NCBI RefSeq assembly: GCF_013408985.1
Contig: NZ_JACBZT010000001.1
Location: 1,116,001-1,180,000 of the forward strand
Reading direction: 5' to 3'
Source: Petropleomorpha daqingensis
GTDB taxonomy: Bacteria > Actinomycetota > Actinomycetes > Mycobacteriales > Geodermatophilaceae
DNA length: 64,000 bases
Shown: positions 1 through 18,977 of the stretch, one piece after another
How the letters are laid out: the number at the start of each line of letters is the position of its first letter
How positions within the stretch are numbered: the stretch's first letter is position 1
Notes under the pieces: model-generated
Seen by the model: only the letters and a program-made list of their open reading frames with translations
Databases searched by the model: none
Told to the model about the DNA's origin: nothing
Position numbers and translations under genes: made by a program

Positions 1-85
1 ATGCGGATCTTCTGTCCCGCCATCGCTGTTCTTCGCTCCTGCCGATCGGGTGTTTCAGGTCTGGGTGGGTCGGTTGCGACCCGGG

Positions 86-119
86 AGACGGGCGGCGACC
101 GGTGGGCCGCCGCCCGTCT
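86..119 (-). terminator. Terminator after tuf
   Basis: An 11-bp perfect stem (AGACGGGCGGC with GCCGCCCGTCT) and a 12-nt loop lie 8 nt beyond the tuf stop codon. There is no clear U tract, as is common in high-GC actinobacteria. It would end the rpsL-rpsG-fusA-tuf transcript. Positions 1-85 show no gene I can support. Confidence 0.65.
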
Positions 120-127
120 GCGGGGAC

Positions 128-1321
<1,194 letters not shown>

Positions 1322-1412
1322 TGGATTCCTCTCCTCGTGGTGACGCAGGTAGTGCGTGCTCTAGGGGTGGGCTGTGCTCGGGTGACAGCGGGCGGGCTGC
1401 CCGCCGTCCGCG

Positions 1413-3512
<2,100 letters not shown>

Positions 3513-3614
3513 GTCCTTACTCCTCTTGCTGTCAGTCCACGTGCGGGTTGTCCGTGCGCGGGTGCCGGGGTTCGCCCGGCTCTCCCGCTCGCAGCGGGCG
3601 CCGCTGGACCTGCG

Positions 3615-4085
3615 TCACCAGCGGTAGTGCGCGAAGGCCTTGTTCGACTCGGCCATCTTGTGGGTGTCCTCGCGGCGCTTGACCGCGGCACCCAGACCGT
3701 TGCTCGCGTCGAGCAGCTCGTTCATCAGACGCTCGGTCATCGTCTTCTCCCGGCGGGCGCGGCTGTACTGGATCAGCCAGCGCAGGCCCAGGGTGGTGCT
3801 GCGCGAGGCGCGCACCTCGACCGGCACCTGGTAGGTCGCACCACCGACGCGGCGGCTGCGGACCTCGAGAGCCGGCTTGACGTTGTCCAGCGCGCGCTTG
3901 AGCGTGACGACCGGGTCGGTGTCGGTCTTCGCCCGGGCGCCCTCGAGGGCGCCGTAGACGATCGCCTCGGCGACCGAGCGCTTGCCGTCGACCAGGACCT
4001 TGTTGATCAGCTGGGTGACCAGCGGCGACTGGTAGACCGGGTCGGCGACGAGCGGACGACGGGGAGCGGGTCCCTTGCGGGGCAT
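3615..4085 (-). CDS. rpsG: 30S ribosomal protein S7 (uS7)
   Basis: Small-subunit protein that nucleates assembly of the 16S rRNA 3' domain. The 156-residue length is normal. It opens with [10 protein letters not shown] and keeps the family core [15 protein letters not shown] and the C-terminal [15 protein letters not shown]. The ATG start at 4085 is one nucleotide after the rpsL stop codon, so the two are almost certainly translationally coupled within the str operon. Confidence 0.99.
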   Translation of the reverse strand: MPRKGPAPRRPLVADPVYQSPLVTQLINKVLVDGKRSVAEAIVYGALEGARAKTDTDPVVTLKRALDNVKPALEVRSRRVGGATYQVPVEVRASRSTTLGLRWLIQYSRARREKTMTERLMNELLDASNGLGAAVKRREDTHKMAESNKAFAHYRW

Positions 4086-4086
4086 G

Positions 4087-4461
4087 TCAGCTCTTCTCCT
4101 TCTTCGCGCCGTACCGGCTGCGAGCCTGCTTGCGGTTGCGGACGCCCTGGGTGTCCAGCGAGCCGCGGATGATCTTGTAGCGCACGCCCGGGAGGTCCTT
4201 CACACGACCGCCGCGCACGAGCACCATCGAGTGCTCCTGCAGGTTGTGGCCGACACCGGGGATGTAGGCGGTGACCTCGATGCCGCTCGTGAGGCGGACG
4301 CGAGCGACCTTGCGCAGCGCCGAGTTCGGCTTCTTCGGCGTCGTCGTGTAGACGCGGGTGCACACCCCGCGGCGCTGAGGGGAACCCTTCAACGCCGGGG
4401 TCTTGGTCTTCTCGACCTTGTCCTCGCGGCCCTTGCGGACCAGCTGGTTGATCGTGGGCAT
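4087..4461 (-). CDS. rpsL: 30S ribosomal protein S12 (uS12)
   Basis: Decoding-centre protein and first gene of the str operon, 124 residues. The start was set at ATG 4461 ([14 protein letters not shown]) because this is the universal S12 N-terminus and a GGAGATCC ribosome site precedes it. An in-frame upstream extension to 4941 is judged to be leader. Lys43 and Lys88, the classic sites of streptomycin-resistance changes, are both wild type. A promoter about 300 nt upstream (4766-4795) implies a long leader. Confidence 0.99.
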   Translation of the reverse strand: MPTINQLVRKGREDKVEKTKTPALKGSPQRRGVCTRVYTTTPKKPNSALRKVARVRLTSGIEVTAYIPGVGHNLQEHSMVLVRGGRVKDLPGVRYKIIRGSLDTQGVRNRKQARSRYGAKKEKS

Positions 4462-5042
4462 GGGTGGCCTGGATCTCCTACCTGCGCTGGGTCGTGCTCT
4501 GAAGTCTGTTGCTGTGCTGTCGTGCTCGGTGGTGCCGGCCCTGCTCGGGCCTTCCGGCCCAGGTCGCCAGCCACCGTCCGGCCCACGCGGTCGGGCGTGT
4601 CGCCCTCCCCCGGGACCGGCCGCTGTCGACGGACCGGACTCGGTCGCCCCTCGCGACTCGGCGCCACGCCCCCCGGCCTCGACCGGGAGGACCCCGGTGT
4701 CCTTCCGGACACCCAGGCGCACCGCGAACGGGAGCAGGCCCAGGGCACCCTGGGCACGGCTGACCACGATACCCGCGGCGAAGTGGCCGGTGCAAACCGG
4801 GTCCCCATGTCGATCGGGACACATGTCCGCACCCGCCGGAGCGGGGCTTCCACCGGGGCCAACACGGGACCCTCGGGGCTTCTTCCAGGGGGCTGTTCGC
4901 CCTCCGGCCGGCGCCGACAGTACCTCGTCCCTCTCCGTCACATCGGGAATCCGGCGGCGCCGGTCGGCGCCTGTCGCGCGCCCCGATACGGTCGCGGCGG
5001 GGCGGCGCCAGCGAGGGCGCCGACGACCGACAGGAGTGCGAC
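4462..5042. other. Intergenic region holding the str operon leader and promoter
   Basis: A 581-bp divergent spacer between rpsL (-) and the F420-dependent oxidoreductase (+). It holds a promoter for rpsL near 4780 and, at the other end, the AGGAG ribosome site of the plus-strand gene with a weak -10 (TACGGT, 4987-4992). The rpsL leader is rich in short inverted repeats, such as GTGCCCAGG/CCTGGGC near 4743. The reading frame open across it has no typical start context, so I see no gene here. Confidence 0.6.
4766..4795 (-). promoter_or_regulatory. Putative rpsL (str operon) promoter
   Basis: In minus-strand sense TTGCAC (4790-4795) is separated by 18 bp from TATCGT (4766-4771). Both fit the vegetative sigma consensus (TTGACA, TANNNT). 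Transcription would begin near 4759, leaving a leader of about 298 nt before the rpsL start. This rests on sequence match only. Confidence 0.6.
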
Positions 5043-6083
5043 GTGCGCATCGGCATCCAGGCCAGCTACAGCGGGGGCTTCCAGCAGACCGCCAAGGAGA
5101 TCCGCGACCTCGAGGCCGCCGGTCTCGACGTGGCGCTCGTGTCCGAGGTCTACACCTTCGACGCGGTCAGCCAACTCGGCTACCTGGCCGCGGTGACCGA
5201 GCGGGTCGACCTGATGAGCGCGATCTTCCCCATCTACAGCCGCACGCCGGCACTCACCGCGATGACCGCCGCCGGGCTGGACTTCGTCTCCGACGGCCGG
5301 TTCATCCTCGGTCTGGGCGCCTCCGGGCCGCAGGTGATCGAGGGCTGGCACGGTCTACCCTACGACGCCCCGCTGCAGCGCACCCGCGAGGTGGTCGAGA
5401 TCTGCCGGCAGGTGTGGCGCCGGGAGCGGCTGGAGCACCACGGCAAGAAGTACGAGATCCCGCTGCCCGCCGACCAGGGCACCGGCCTGGGCAAGCCGCT
5501 CAAGCTGATCAACACACCGGTCCGCGAGCGGGTGCCGGTCATGCTGGCCGCGCTGGGCCCGAAGAACGTCGAGCTCGCCGCGGAGATCGCCGAGCTGTGG
5601 CAGCCCATCTGGTTCCAGCCCGAGAAGTCCGGCGAGGTCTGGGGCGAGTCGCTGGCGGCGGGCAGGGCCAAGCGCGATCCCGCGCTCGGAGAGCTGCAGA
5701 TCGTCGTCGGCGTCCCGGTGGCCATCGGGGACGACGTCGACGCGCTCCACGACTTCGTGCGCCCGCACCTGGCGCTCTACGTCGGCGGCATGGGCGCGCG
5801 CGGGAAGAACTTCTACAACGACCTCGCCGTCCGCTACGGCTACGAGGCCGAGGCCAAAGAGGTCCAGGACCTCTACCTGTCCGGCAAGAAGGACGAGGCC
5901 GCCGCGGCCCTGCCCGAGGAGCTGGTCCGGTCGGTGTCGCTCATCGGTCCCGAGGGCTACGTCGCCGAGCGGGTGGCCGCGTTCGCCGAGGCCGGCGTGA
6001 CGACGCTGGCCCTGCAGCCCCTCGACGGCAGTCCCGAGGGCCGGCTGCGGACGGTGGAGACCATGCGCCGACTGGCGGGCTGA
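5043..6083 (+). CDS. LLM-class F420-dependent oxidoreductase
   Basis: Luciferase-like monooxygenase-fold (TIM-barrel) enzyme expected to use coenzyme F420; the substrate is unknown. The 346-residue product opens [13 protein letters not shown] and has family signatures such as [18 protein letters not shown] (near 80-97), [13 protein letters not shown] and [15 protein letters not shown] near 250. The GTG start at 5043 is chosen because AGGAG lies 6 nt upstream (5032-5036). It ends one nucleotide before the next gene, so the two form a pair. The specific reaction cannot be told from sequence alone. Confidence 0.88.
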   Translation: MRIGIQASYSGGFQQTAKEIRDLEAAGLDVALVSEVYTFDAVSQLGYLAAVTERVDLMSAIFPIYSRTPALTAMTAAGLDFVSDGRFILGLGASGPQVIEGWHGLPYDAPLQRTREVVEICRQVWRRERLEHHGKKYEIPLPADQGTGLGKPLKLINTPVRERVPVMLAALGPKNVELAAEIAELWQPIWFQPEKSGEVWGESLAAGRAKRDPALGELQIVVGVPVAIGDDVDALHDFVRPHLALYVGGMGARGKNFYNDLAVRYGYEAEAKEVQDLYLSGKKDEAAAALPEELVRSVSLIGPEGYVAERVAAFAEAGVTTLALQPLDGSPEGRLRTVETMRRLAG

Positions 6084-6084
6084 C

Positions 6085-6750
6085 GTGGACGGCCCGACGA
6101 TCGCCGTCCGGGGTTCCTGGACGGCGGAGGTGCCACCGGAGCTGGCCCGGGTGCACGTCTCGGTCGGCGCGCGCTCCGCGGACCGATCGCAGGCGCTGGG
6201 GTACCTGACCAGCCGGCTGAGCGAGGCCCGGGCGCTGCTGGGCGGCTACGGGGACGCGGTGGAGTCGGTGGACACCGGCCCGTTGTGGGTGCGCCCCCAG
6301 TTCAAGGACGGCGGCCGGCCGCGGGAGCGGGTGTCGGGCTACCTGGCCGGTGCGCTGGTCACCGCCACGGTCGTGGACTTCGCCGTCCTGGGTGATCTCG
6401 TGCTGCGCCTGGCCGACCGGGAGCTGGTGAGCCTGCAGGGGCCGTTCTGGGAGCTGCGGCCGGACAGCGACGCCCACCGGAGGGCGCGCACGGAGGCCGT
6501 CCGCGACGCGCGCCGTCGCGCCGAGGAGTACGCGGCGGCCGCGGGGTGCCGGCTCACCGGCCTGGTGGAGGTCGCCGACCTGGGCCTGTCCGCGCACGAG
6601 GGGATCATCGCGGCGCCGGCGGCGGCGATGTTCAGCCGCGCCGCGCGCGACAGCGTCGCCGACGATGTCTCCTTCGACGTCGAGCCGGTGCCGCAGACGG
6701 TGTCGGCGACCGTCGAGGCGCGCTTCACCTGCAGCCAGCCCGAGTTCTGA
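6085..6750 (+). CDS. SIMPL domain-containing protein (DUF541)
   Basis: A 221-residue protein of the SIMPL/DUF541 family. It opens with the family's beta-strand pattern (IAVRGSWTAEVPPELARVHVSVGARS) and ends with a long helix region (RTEAVRDARRRAEEYAAAAG) followed by the final strands of the domain (VSATVEARFT). There is no signal peptide or membrane helix, so it looks cytosolic, unlike many family members. The GTG start at 6085 follows the preceding stop by one nucleotide, so it is read with the F420 oxidoreductase. Function unknown; the two may share a pathway. Confidence 0.8.
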   Translation: MDGPTIAVRGSWTAEVPPELARVHVSVGARSADRSQALGYLTSRLSEARALLGGYGDAVESVDTGPLWVRPQFKDGGRPRERVSGYLAGALVTATVVDFAVLGDLVLRLADRELVSLQGPFWELRPDSDAHRRARTEAVRDARRRAEEYAAAAGCRLTGLVEVADLGLSAHEGIIAAPAAAMFSRAARDSVADDVSFDVEPVPQTVSATVEARFTCSQPEF

Positions 6751-6762
6751 GCCGAACGCGCG

Positions 6763-6797
6763 GAAGGGCCCGCAGGCGCGATGCCTGCGGGCCCTTC
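6763..6797. terminator. Bidirectional terminator between the SIMPL gene and rpoC
   Basis: A 15-bp perfect stem (GAAGGGCCCGCAGGC and its complement) with a 5-nt loop GCGAT sits between two converging genes, 12 nt past the SIMPL stop and 15 nt past the rpoC stop. The symmetric GAAGG/CCTTC ends fit a terminator working on both strands. Confidence 0.9.
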
Positions 6798-6812
6798 TGC
6801 ACTACGCGGGGA

Positions 6813-10715
<3,903 letters not shown>

Positions 10716-10766
10716 TGAGTGGACCCCTTTCCCGGGGCTAGTTCTCTTCTGTGACCAAGTGGGGTG

Positions 10767-10799
10767 GCCGGCCGGCCCTGACGCTCAGAGCCGGCCGGC
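10767..10799 (-). other. Intercistronic hairpin between rpoB and rpoC
   Basis: Two copies of the self-complementary decamer GCCGGCCGGC (10767-10776 and 10790-10799) flank a 13-nt loop, 9 nt past the rpoB stop. It has no U tract. It may be a processing site or a partial attenuator adjusting rpoC against rpoB. Confidence 0.55.
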
Positions 10800-10807
10800 G
10801 GGGACGA

Positions 10808-14317
<3,510 letters not shown>

Positions 14318-14504
14318 GATGCGTCCTTCCAAGGACCTCACGACGTGCGGGCGGTGGGTGCTGGTTCGTCCTGGGTCGTCGTCGGTAATGGCGAGGCTGT
14401 CCGCTACTCCTGCCCAGTGGTCGACCCGGGTGACCCGGGGAATCCCGGGCACCCCTGGTGACCCGTCTCGGCGGGCAGGCAGTCAGGGGGCAGCGCAACA
14501 GGAG

Positions 14505-14533
14505 ACCCTACCCCTGTACGCGCGCGCTGTCCA
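14505..14533 (-). promoter_or_regulatory. Putative rpoBC promoter
   Basis: In minus-strand sense TGGACA (14528-14533), 17 bp, then TAGGGT (14505-14510): a good vegetative promoter match with ideal spacing. Transcription would start near 14498 and give a leader of about 180 nt. It would let rpoBC be transcribed independently of the mce operon upstream. Confidence 0.65.
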
Positions 14534-14688
14534 CGTCGGGGGGGCTGTGCGACCAGCGCCACACCCGGGACGACGAGCGCTCCGGCGGACAGGGGCTCCA
14601 CGGGGCCGTGCGTGGCAGCCATGATGCCAGGCTCAGCGCCGCTTGGACACTGCCACGCCGCTACCGGCTAGTACTTTGGCCGCCTTCC

Positions 14689-14733
14689 GGGTCCCGCCCC
14701 GAGCCTGCGAGGGGTGGGGAGAAGGGGTCCTTA
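14689..14733 (-). repeat. 3'-end repeat, copy A
   Basis: One of four copies of a roughly 45-bp dispersed repeat. In the sense of the upstream gene it starts 3 nt after the stop codon with AGGACCCC. It contains the stem-loop CCCC-TCGCAGGCTC-GGGG and ends CGGGACCC. The other copies are at 26819, 28915 and 44105. Confidence 0.75.
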
Positions 14734-14736
14734 CCT

Positions 14737-15627
14737 TCAGGCTCCGGTCAGGACGGTCACCTCGTCGATCTTCCAGTCACCGTCGACGCGGATGACGTGC
14801 ACCCGCATGACCTGCCGGCAGGACTGCGCACCGTCGGGGGTGACCGAGCACGAGGAGCCCTGCGGCGCGGCCTGGCTGCCGCTGTTGACCGACTTGACCA
14901 CGTAGTTGCCGAAGACGACGAGGGTCGCGGCGTCCTGCGCGTCGTTGATCTGCTGCAGCCCGATGTCGAGCACGTCCAGGTGGGTGGTGGCCGAGACCTG
15001 CACCGCGCTGTCGACGATCCCGCCCTGCTTCGAGTCCTTCTGGTACTGGTCGCGCAGGTCGCCGGTGAGCACGTCGACCTTGCGCTGCAGGCTGCCCTTC
15101 GGGTCCTTGTAGTCGAAGGCGTAGAGCGCCTGCGCCGCCGACCGGGTGGCGGAGAACACCGCGGCGTTGACCGTCGGCGGGTGCAGCCGCTGCCAGAGCA
15201 GGAAGCCGCCCGCGCCGGCGACGAGCACGCAGAGCACGGCGAGCGTGATCACCAGCCCGGAGCCGCGCCGGCGGGCCGGTGCCTCCTGGACGGCGACGGC
15301 GCGCGTCGAACGCCGGGCGGACGACGTCGCGGCTGCCCTGCCGGACGGCTTCGCGGCGGCCGCCTTCGCCCCCGCCTTCGCCGCCGTCGTCGTCGACGTC
15401 TTCTTCGGGGTCGCCACCACCTCACCGGTGGAGCGGGCAGCGGCCGGGCGGGCCGGGCGCGCGCCGGTGCGCGGCTGGGGGACGGTGCGGGTCGTGGGGT
15501 CGGCGTCGTCGCGGTCGCGCCGGCTGCCGGCCACCCGCGGGCGTGGGCTGGGGCGGGCCGCGGCGCCCGGCCGGGGCCGGGGGGTCGGGCGGGGCCGTTC
15601 GTCGGGTGTCTCGGGCATGCCGCTCAC
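14737..15627 (-). CDS. Mce-associated membrane protein (second)
   Basis: A 296-residue protein of the Mce-associated type. It has a long Pro/Arg/Ala-rich basic cytoplasmic segment (about 1-125), one membrane helix near 128-148 (GLVITLAVLCVLVAGAGGFLLW) and an extracytoplasmic domain resembling an NTF2-like fold, ending DGDWKIDEVTVL. Two cysteines in the outer domain (SSCSVTPDGAQSC) could form a disulfide. GTG at 15627 overlaps the previous gene by GTGA. Family knowledge: such proteins stabilise MCE complexes. It is the last gene of the operon and is followed directly by repeat copy A. Confidence 0.8.
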   Translation of the reverse strand: MSGMPETPDERPRPTPRPRPGAAARPSPRPRVAGSRRDRDDADPTTRTVPQPRTGARPARPAAARSTGEVVATPKKTSTTTAAKAGAKAAAAKPSGRAAATSSARRSTRAVAVQEAPARRRGSGLVITLAVLCVLVAGAGGFLLWQRLHPPTVNAAVFSATRSAAQALYAFDYKDPKGSLQRKVDVLTGDLRDQYQKDSKQGGIVDSAVQVSATTHLDVLDIGLQQINDAQDAATLVVFGNYVVKSVNSGSQAAPQGSSCSVTPDGAQSCRQVMRVHVIRVDGDWKIDEVTVLTGA

Positions 15628-16403
15628 CCCTGACCCTGGATACCGGAGAGCAGCCAGCGGTCGCCGACCTTGGTCAGGTTCGCCTCGACCTGGTACTGCA
15701 GCACCTGCGCCTGCGAGACCTGGTTGTTCTTCTGGGTGGACTGGATGAACAGCACCACCGTTCCGTGCTCGTCGTCGGCCTTGGTCACCGCCGCCCCGAT
15801 GACCTCGGTGCTCACCACGGCCTGCGCGTTGGTGACGTCGGCCCGCGTCTTGTTCAGCTGGGCGACGACCTCCTTCTGCAGGTCGCCGGTGGTGATGCGC
15901 TTCGCCTGGGCGATGTCGTCGTCGAGGGTCAGGTAGTCGAACGAGGTCAGGTCGACGATCTCCGACCGGGCGGCCTGCAGGACGGCGACGTAGTCACCGG
16001 TGTGCACCGACGAGGTCTTGGGCCGGGTGAACCACAGCCACGCCCCGCCGGCGAGCAGCAGGACCAGCAGGACCGCGAGCCCCGTCGTCAGGGCACCGGC
16101 GCCCCGGCGCCTGCGGTCGGTGTCGTCCTCGTCGTCGGCGGGCTCGAGCTCCTCGGCGTCCTCCTCGTCGGCGGCCGCCGCGCGCCGGCGGCGCAGGCCG
16201 CGCCGCCCCTTCGCCGGCTCGGCGACCTCGTCGTCCTGGTCCTGGAGAGCCGTCTCCTCGGCCTTCTCGGTCGGCTCGTCGGCCTGCGACCGCGCCTCCT
16301 CGGCGGCGGGCTCGTCGCCCGACCGCTCCTCGGCGTCGGTCACGAGGACGGTGTCGTCCTCGGCCAGCGCGCGTTCGCGCGCTTCGCTGGTCACCCGAGA
16401 CAT
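15624..16403 (-). CDS. Mce-associated membrane protein (first)
   Basis: A 259-residue paralogue of the next gene. It has a very acidic cytoplasmic arm (about 1-100, rich in E, D and A) with a short basic patch GRRGLRRRR, one membrane helix near 103-125 (ALTTGLAVLLVLLLAGGAWLWF) and an extracytoplasmic domain ending GDRWLLSGIQGQG. The acidic arm here and the basic arm of its neighbour could pair, which is inference. It starts at ATG 16403, 43 nt after mceF, and shares a GTGA overlap with the second copy. Confidence 0.8.
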   Translation of the reverse strand: MSRVTSEARERALAEDDTVLVTDAEERSGDEPAAEEARSQADEPTEKAEETALQDQDDEVAEPAKGRRGLRRRRAAAADEEDAEELEPADDEDDTDRRRRGAGALTTGLAVLLVLLLAGGAWLWFTRPKTSSVHTGDYVAVLQAARSEIVDLTSFDYLTLDDDIAQAKRITTGDLQKEVVAQLNKTRADVTNAQAVVSTEVIGAAVTKADDEHGTVVLFIQSTQKNNQVSQAQVLQYQVEANLTKVGDRWLLSGIQGQG

Positions 16404-16446
16404 CCTCTCGATCGTCCGTTCCTTGCGCTTCTCGACATCGCGGCGA

Positions 16447-17727
16447 TCACCCGATCGAGCTCGCGACGGGGTTGGCCGACAGCAGGCCGCTCAGCAGCTG
16501 GTTGACGGCGTCGGTCAGCGGGGACAGCGGGTTCGCGCTCCCGGTCACCCCACCGGTCGGGCCGGGCGAGCCGACGCCCCCGCTGCCGCCGATGTTCTGG
16601 GAACCGCGGATGTCCGAGCCCGACTCGTCGATGCCGTCGCCCGGGTTCGGGTCGACCCCGTTGATCACCTGGCACTGGATCCCGCTGGTGTCCGTGCTGG
16701 CGACCGCGTCGGGGCTCGGCGTCTGGCCGGTGGAGATGTAGCCGCTGGTGCAGGCCCGCGGGTCGCCGTTGTTGAGCACGAAGCCGAAGTGGGCCCGCAG
16801 CACCCCGCCGTCGTTGCGCAGCACGCTGAACCCGCCGGAGACGACGTCGGGGTAGGTCACCAGCAGCTGCTCGACCCCGTCGAGCCGCGGGATGGTGACC
16901 TTGTTCAGGATGTCGAGGTTGCGGACCAGCGAGCCGAGCCCCGGGCCGGCGTTGTTCACGAGGTCCTGCAGCGCGGCCGCGGCGTCGGGGGCGTTGACCA
17001 CGAGCTCGCGCAGGTCGGGGTCCATCTGCACGAGCGTGTCGGTGACCAGCCGCAGGTTCTGCGCCCAGTCCTGGATCGCCGAGCGGCTGGCCACCTGGGT
17101 GTTCAGCACGGTCTCGCCGTCGGTGATCAGCTGCAGCGTCTGCGGCAGCGACTGCTCCGCGCGGGTCAGCAGCAGGTCGCCGTTGTCGATCAGCCGGGTC
17201 AGGTCGTCACCGGAGCCGGCGAACGCCTTGCCGAGCTCGTCGACGACGGTGCGCAGGTCGTCGGTGTTCAGCGACCCGACCAGCTGGTCGACGTCGAGCA
17301 GCAGCTGCTCGACCGGGATCGGGATCGACGTGCGGCTCTGCGGGATCACCGAGCCGTCCTTGAGGAACGGCCCCTTGTCGCTGTCCGGACGCAGGTCGAC
17401 GTACTGCTCCCCCACCGCGCTGCGGTTGGCGACGACCGCCTTGGCCGCCGCCGGGATCGGCTTGGCGTCCGGGTTGATGGTCAGCACCACCCGGACGCCG
17501 TCGTCGGTGAGCTTCATGTCCGAGACCCGGCCGACCGCGACGCCGCGGTAGGTGACCTCGGCGTTGACGAAGATGCCGCCGGAGTCCTTGAAGTCGGCCG
17601 CGACGTCGTAACCGGTGCCGAGCAGCACGCGGTCCAGGCCGACGTACTTGAACCCGAGATAGGCCATGCCGACGACGGCGAGCATCGCGAACGCGATCAG
17701 CTTCAGCTTCGTCTTGCGCGTGATCAC
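16447..17727 (-). CDS. mceF: MCE family protein, MceF position
   Basis: A 426-residue substrate-binding subunit of the MCE complex. It has an N-terminal signal-anchor helix (LKLIAFAMLAVVGMAYLGF), then the MCE domain (near 35-115, with VNAEVTYRGVAVGRV), a helical region, and a glycine-rich C-terminus (GSQNIGGSGGVGSPG). The GTG start at 17727 was chosen because it forms a GTGA overlap with mceE; an upstream open frame is not supported. It is sixth of six mce genes and is expected to line a lipid tunnel across the envelope with the other five. Confidence 0.9.
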   Translation of the reverse strand: MITRKTKLKLIAFAMLAVVGMAYLGFKYVGLDRVLLGTGYDVAADFKDSGGIFVNAEVTYRGVAVGRVSDMKLTDDGVRVVLTINPDAKPIPAAAKAVVANRSAVGEQYVDLRPDSDKGPFLKDGSVIPQSRTSIPIPVEQLLLDVDQLVGSLNTDDLRTVVDELGKAFAGSGDDLTRLIDNGDLLLTRAEQSLPQTLQLITDGETVLNTQVASRSAIQDWAQNLRLVTDTLVQMDPDLRELVVNAPDAAAALQDLVNNAGPGLGSLVRNLDILNKVTIPRLDGVEQLLVTYPDVVSGGFSVLRNDGGVLRAHFGFVLNNGDPRACTSGYISTGQTPSPDAVASTDTSGIQCQVINGVDPNPGDGIDESGSDIRGSQNIGGSGGVGSPGPTGGVTGSANPLSPLTDAVNQLLSGLLSANPVASSIG

Positions 17728-18977
17728 TGCGAGCCCCCCGAGATGATCGGGAGCCCGGGCAGGCCCGCGGTGCCGCCGGTGACGCCGGCGATGGCTCCCG
17801 TGACGCCGTCCAGGCCCGGCAGCGGGACGAGGGTCGTCGTCGTGGTGGTCGTGGTGCTCTGCTGGTTGCCCGGCGGCGTGCCGGCCTGGCCGCACTGGGT
17901 GCCGACCACGTCCTGCGGCGCGATCTTCAGCGCGCCGGTCACCGGGTCGACGACGTAGCGGCAGAGGATCTCGCGCAGGTCCAGGTTCAGCGTGGCGGTC
18001 ATGTTGGTGAACAGGCCGTAGCCACCGGTCCGGGAGTCGGGCCGGTAGTTGAGGGCGGTCAGCGAGCTGGCCGGGAACGGGTAGGTCAGCAGCAGGTCCA
18101 GCGACCCGGTCAGGTCCGAGCCGGCCGCGGCGAGCTGGCTGATGATCGGCTGGAGCAGCTGCAGGTCGGCCACGGTGTTCTGCCCGGCCTGGTTGATGAT
18201 CCGGGTGCCGACCTGGCCGAGCCGGTCGAGGCTCTGCAGCATCGAGACCAGCATGTCCTCCTGCTGGTTGAGGACGTCGAGCCCGGGCCCGATGGTGTCC
18301 AGCGCGTTCTCGATCGTGCCGGTGCGCTGGGCCAGGGTCGCGGCGAGGGCGTTCACGCTGTCCAGCGCCCGGTTGATCTCCTCCTTCTGCTGGTCCAGGC
18401 CGCCGATGAAGGTGTCGAGCTGGTCGAGGGTGTTCTTCAGCTCGCTCTCCCGGCCCTGCATGGCCACGCCGAGCTCGCGGTTGATCGTCTGCAGCTTCTC
18501 CAGCCCGCCGCCGTTGAGCACCAGCGACATCGCGCCGAGCAGCTCCTCGACCTCGACGTTGCGGCCGGTGCGGTCCAGCGGGATGAGCGCGCCGTCCTCG
18601 AGGCGGCCCTGCGGTGCCTCACCGGTGGGCTTGGCGAGCTCGACGTACTTCTCGCCGAGCAGCGAGGACTGCTGGATCGCCGCGGTCGCGTTGGCCGGCA
18701 GGTCGACCCCACCGTTGACGGTGACGGTCACGACCGCCGTCCAGTCGTCCTTGAGCTTGATGCCGGTGACCCGGCCGACCGGGACGTCGGCCACCCGGAC
18801 GCCGGACTGCGGCACCAGGTCGAGGACGTCGGCGAACTGGATCTGCACCGTGTACGGGTCGTCGCCGACGTCCGCGCCGCCGGGCAGGTTGAACGAGTAC
18901 GCGCCGCGGAAGCCGCAGCCGGACAGCAGGACCAGGCCCGCCCCGAGGGCGCCCAGGCGTCGTCCCAGGCCGGTCAC
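17724..18977 (-). CDS. mceE: MCE family lipoprotein, MceE position
   Basis: A 417-residue MCE protein with a lipoprotein signal peptide: lipobox LLSGC with the lipidated cysteine at 21. The MCE domain follows (DVLDLVPQSGVRVADVPVGRV, near 45-65), then a long helical segment with coiled-coil character and a threonine run (QQSTTTTTTTTL) near the C-terminus. MceE is normally the lipoprotein member (LprK-like) of actinobacterial mce operons, which fits this fifth position. The GTG start at 18977 overlaps the mceD stop by GTGA. Confidence 0.92.
   Translation of the reverse strand: MTGLGRRLGALGAGLVLLSGCGFRGAYSFNLPGGADVGDDPYTVQIQFADVLDLVPQSGVRVADVPVGRVTGIKLKDDWTAVVTVTVNGGVDLPANATAAIQQSSLLGEKYVELAKPTGEAPQGRLEDGALIPLDRTGRNVEVEELLGAMSLVLNGGGLEKLQTINRELGVAMQGRESELKNTLDQLDTFIGGLDQQKEEINRALDSVNALAATLAQRTGTIENALDTIGPGLDVLNQQEDMLVSMLQSLDRLGQVGTRIINQAGQNTVADLQLLQPIISQLAAAGSDLTGSLDLLLTYPFPASSLTALNYRPDSRTGGYGLFTNMTATLNLDLREILCRYVVDPVTGALKIAPQDVVGTQCGQAGTPPGNQQSTTTTTTTTLVPLPGLDGVTGAIAGVTGGTAGLPGLPIISGGSQ

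Larger units (their letters stand above)
14318..14736. other. rpoB leader and upstream region
   Basis: A 419-bp spacer between the last gene of the mce operon and rpoB, both read leftward. It holds the rpoB promoter, a leader with stacked CCCGGG/CCCGG inverted repeats around 14425-14460, and repeat copy A next to the upstream gene's stop. No coding sequence is supported. Confidence 0.6.

Noticed and set aside
4462-4941. In-frame upstream extension of rpsL
   Set aside because: S12 has a universal N-terminus at 4461 with a ribosome site; the extension contains the promoter and shows no similarity to a protein.
14318-14452. 45-codon upstream extension of rpoB
   Set aside because: The TTG at 14317 has a near-perfect ribosome site and matches the actinobacterial RpoB start; the extension is the leader.
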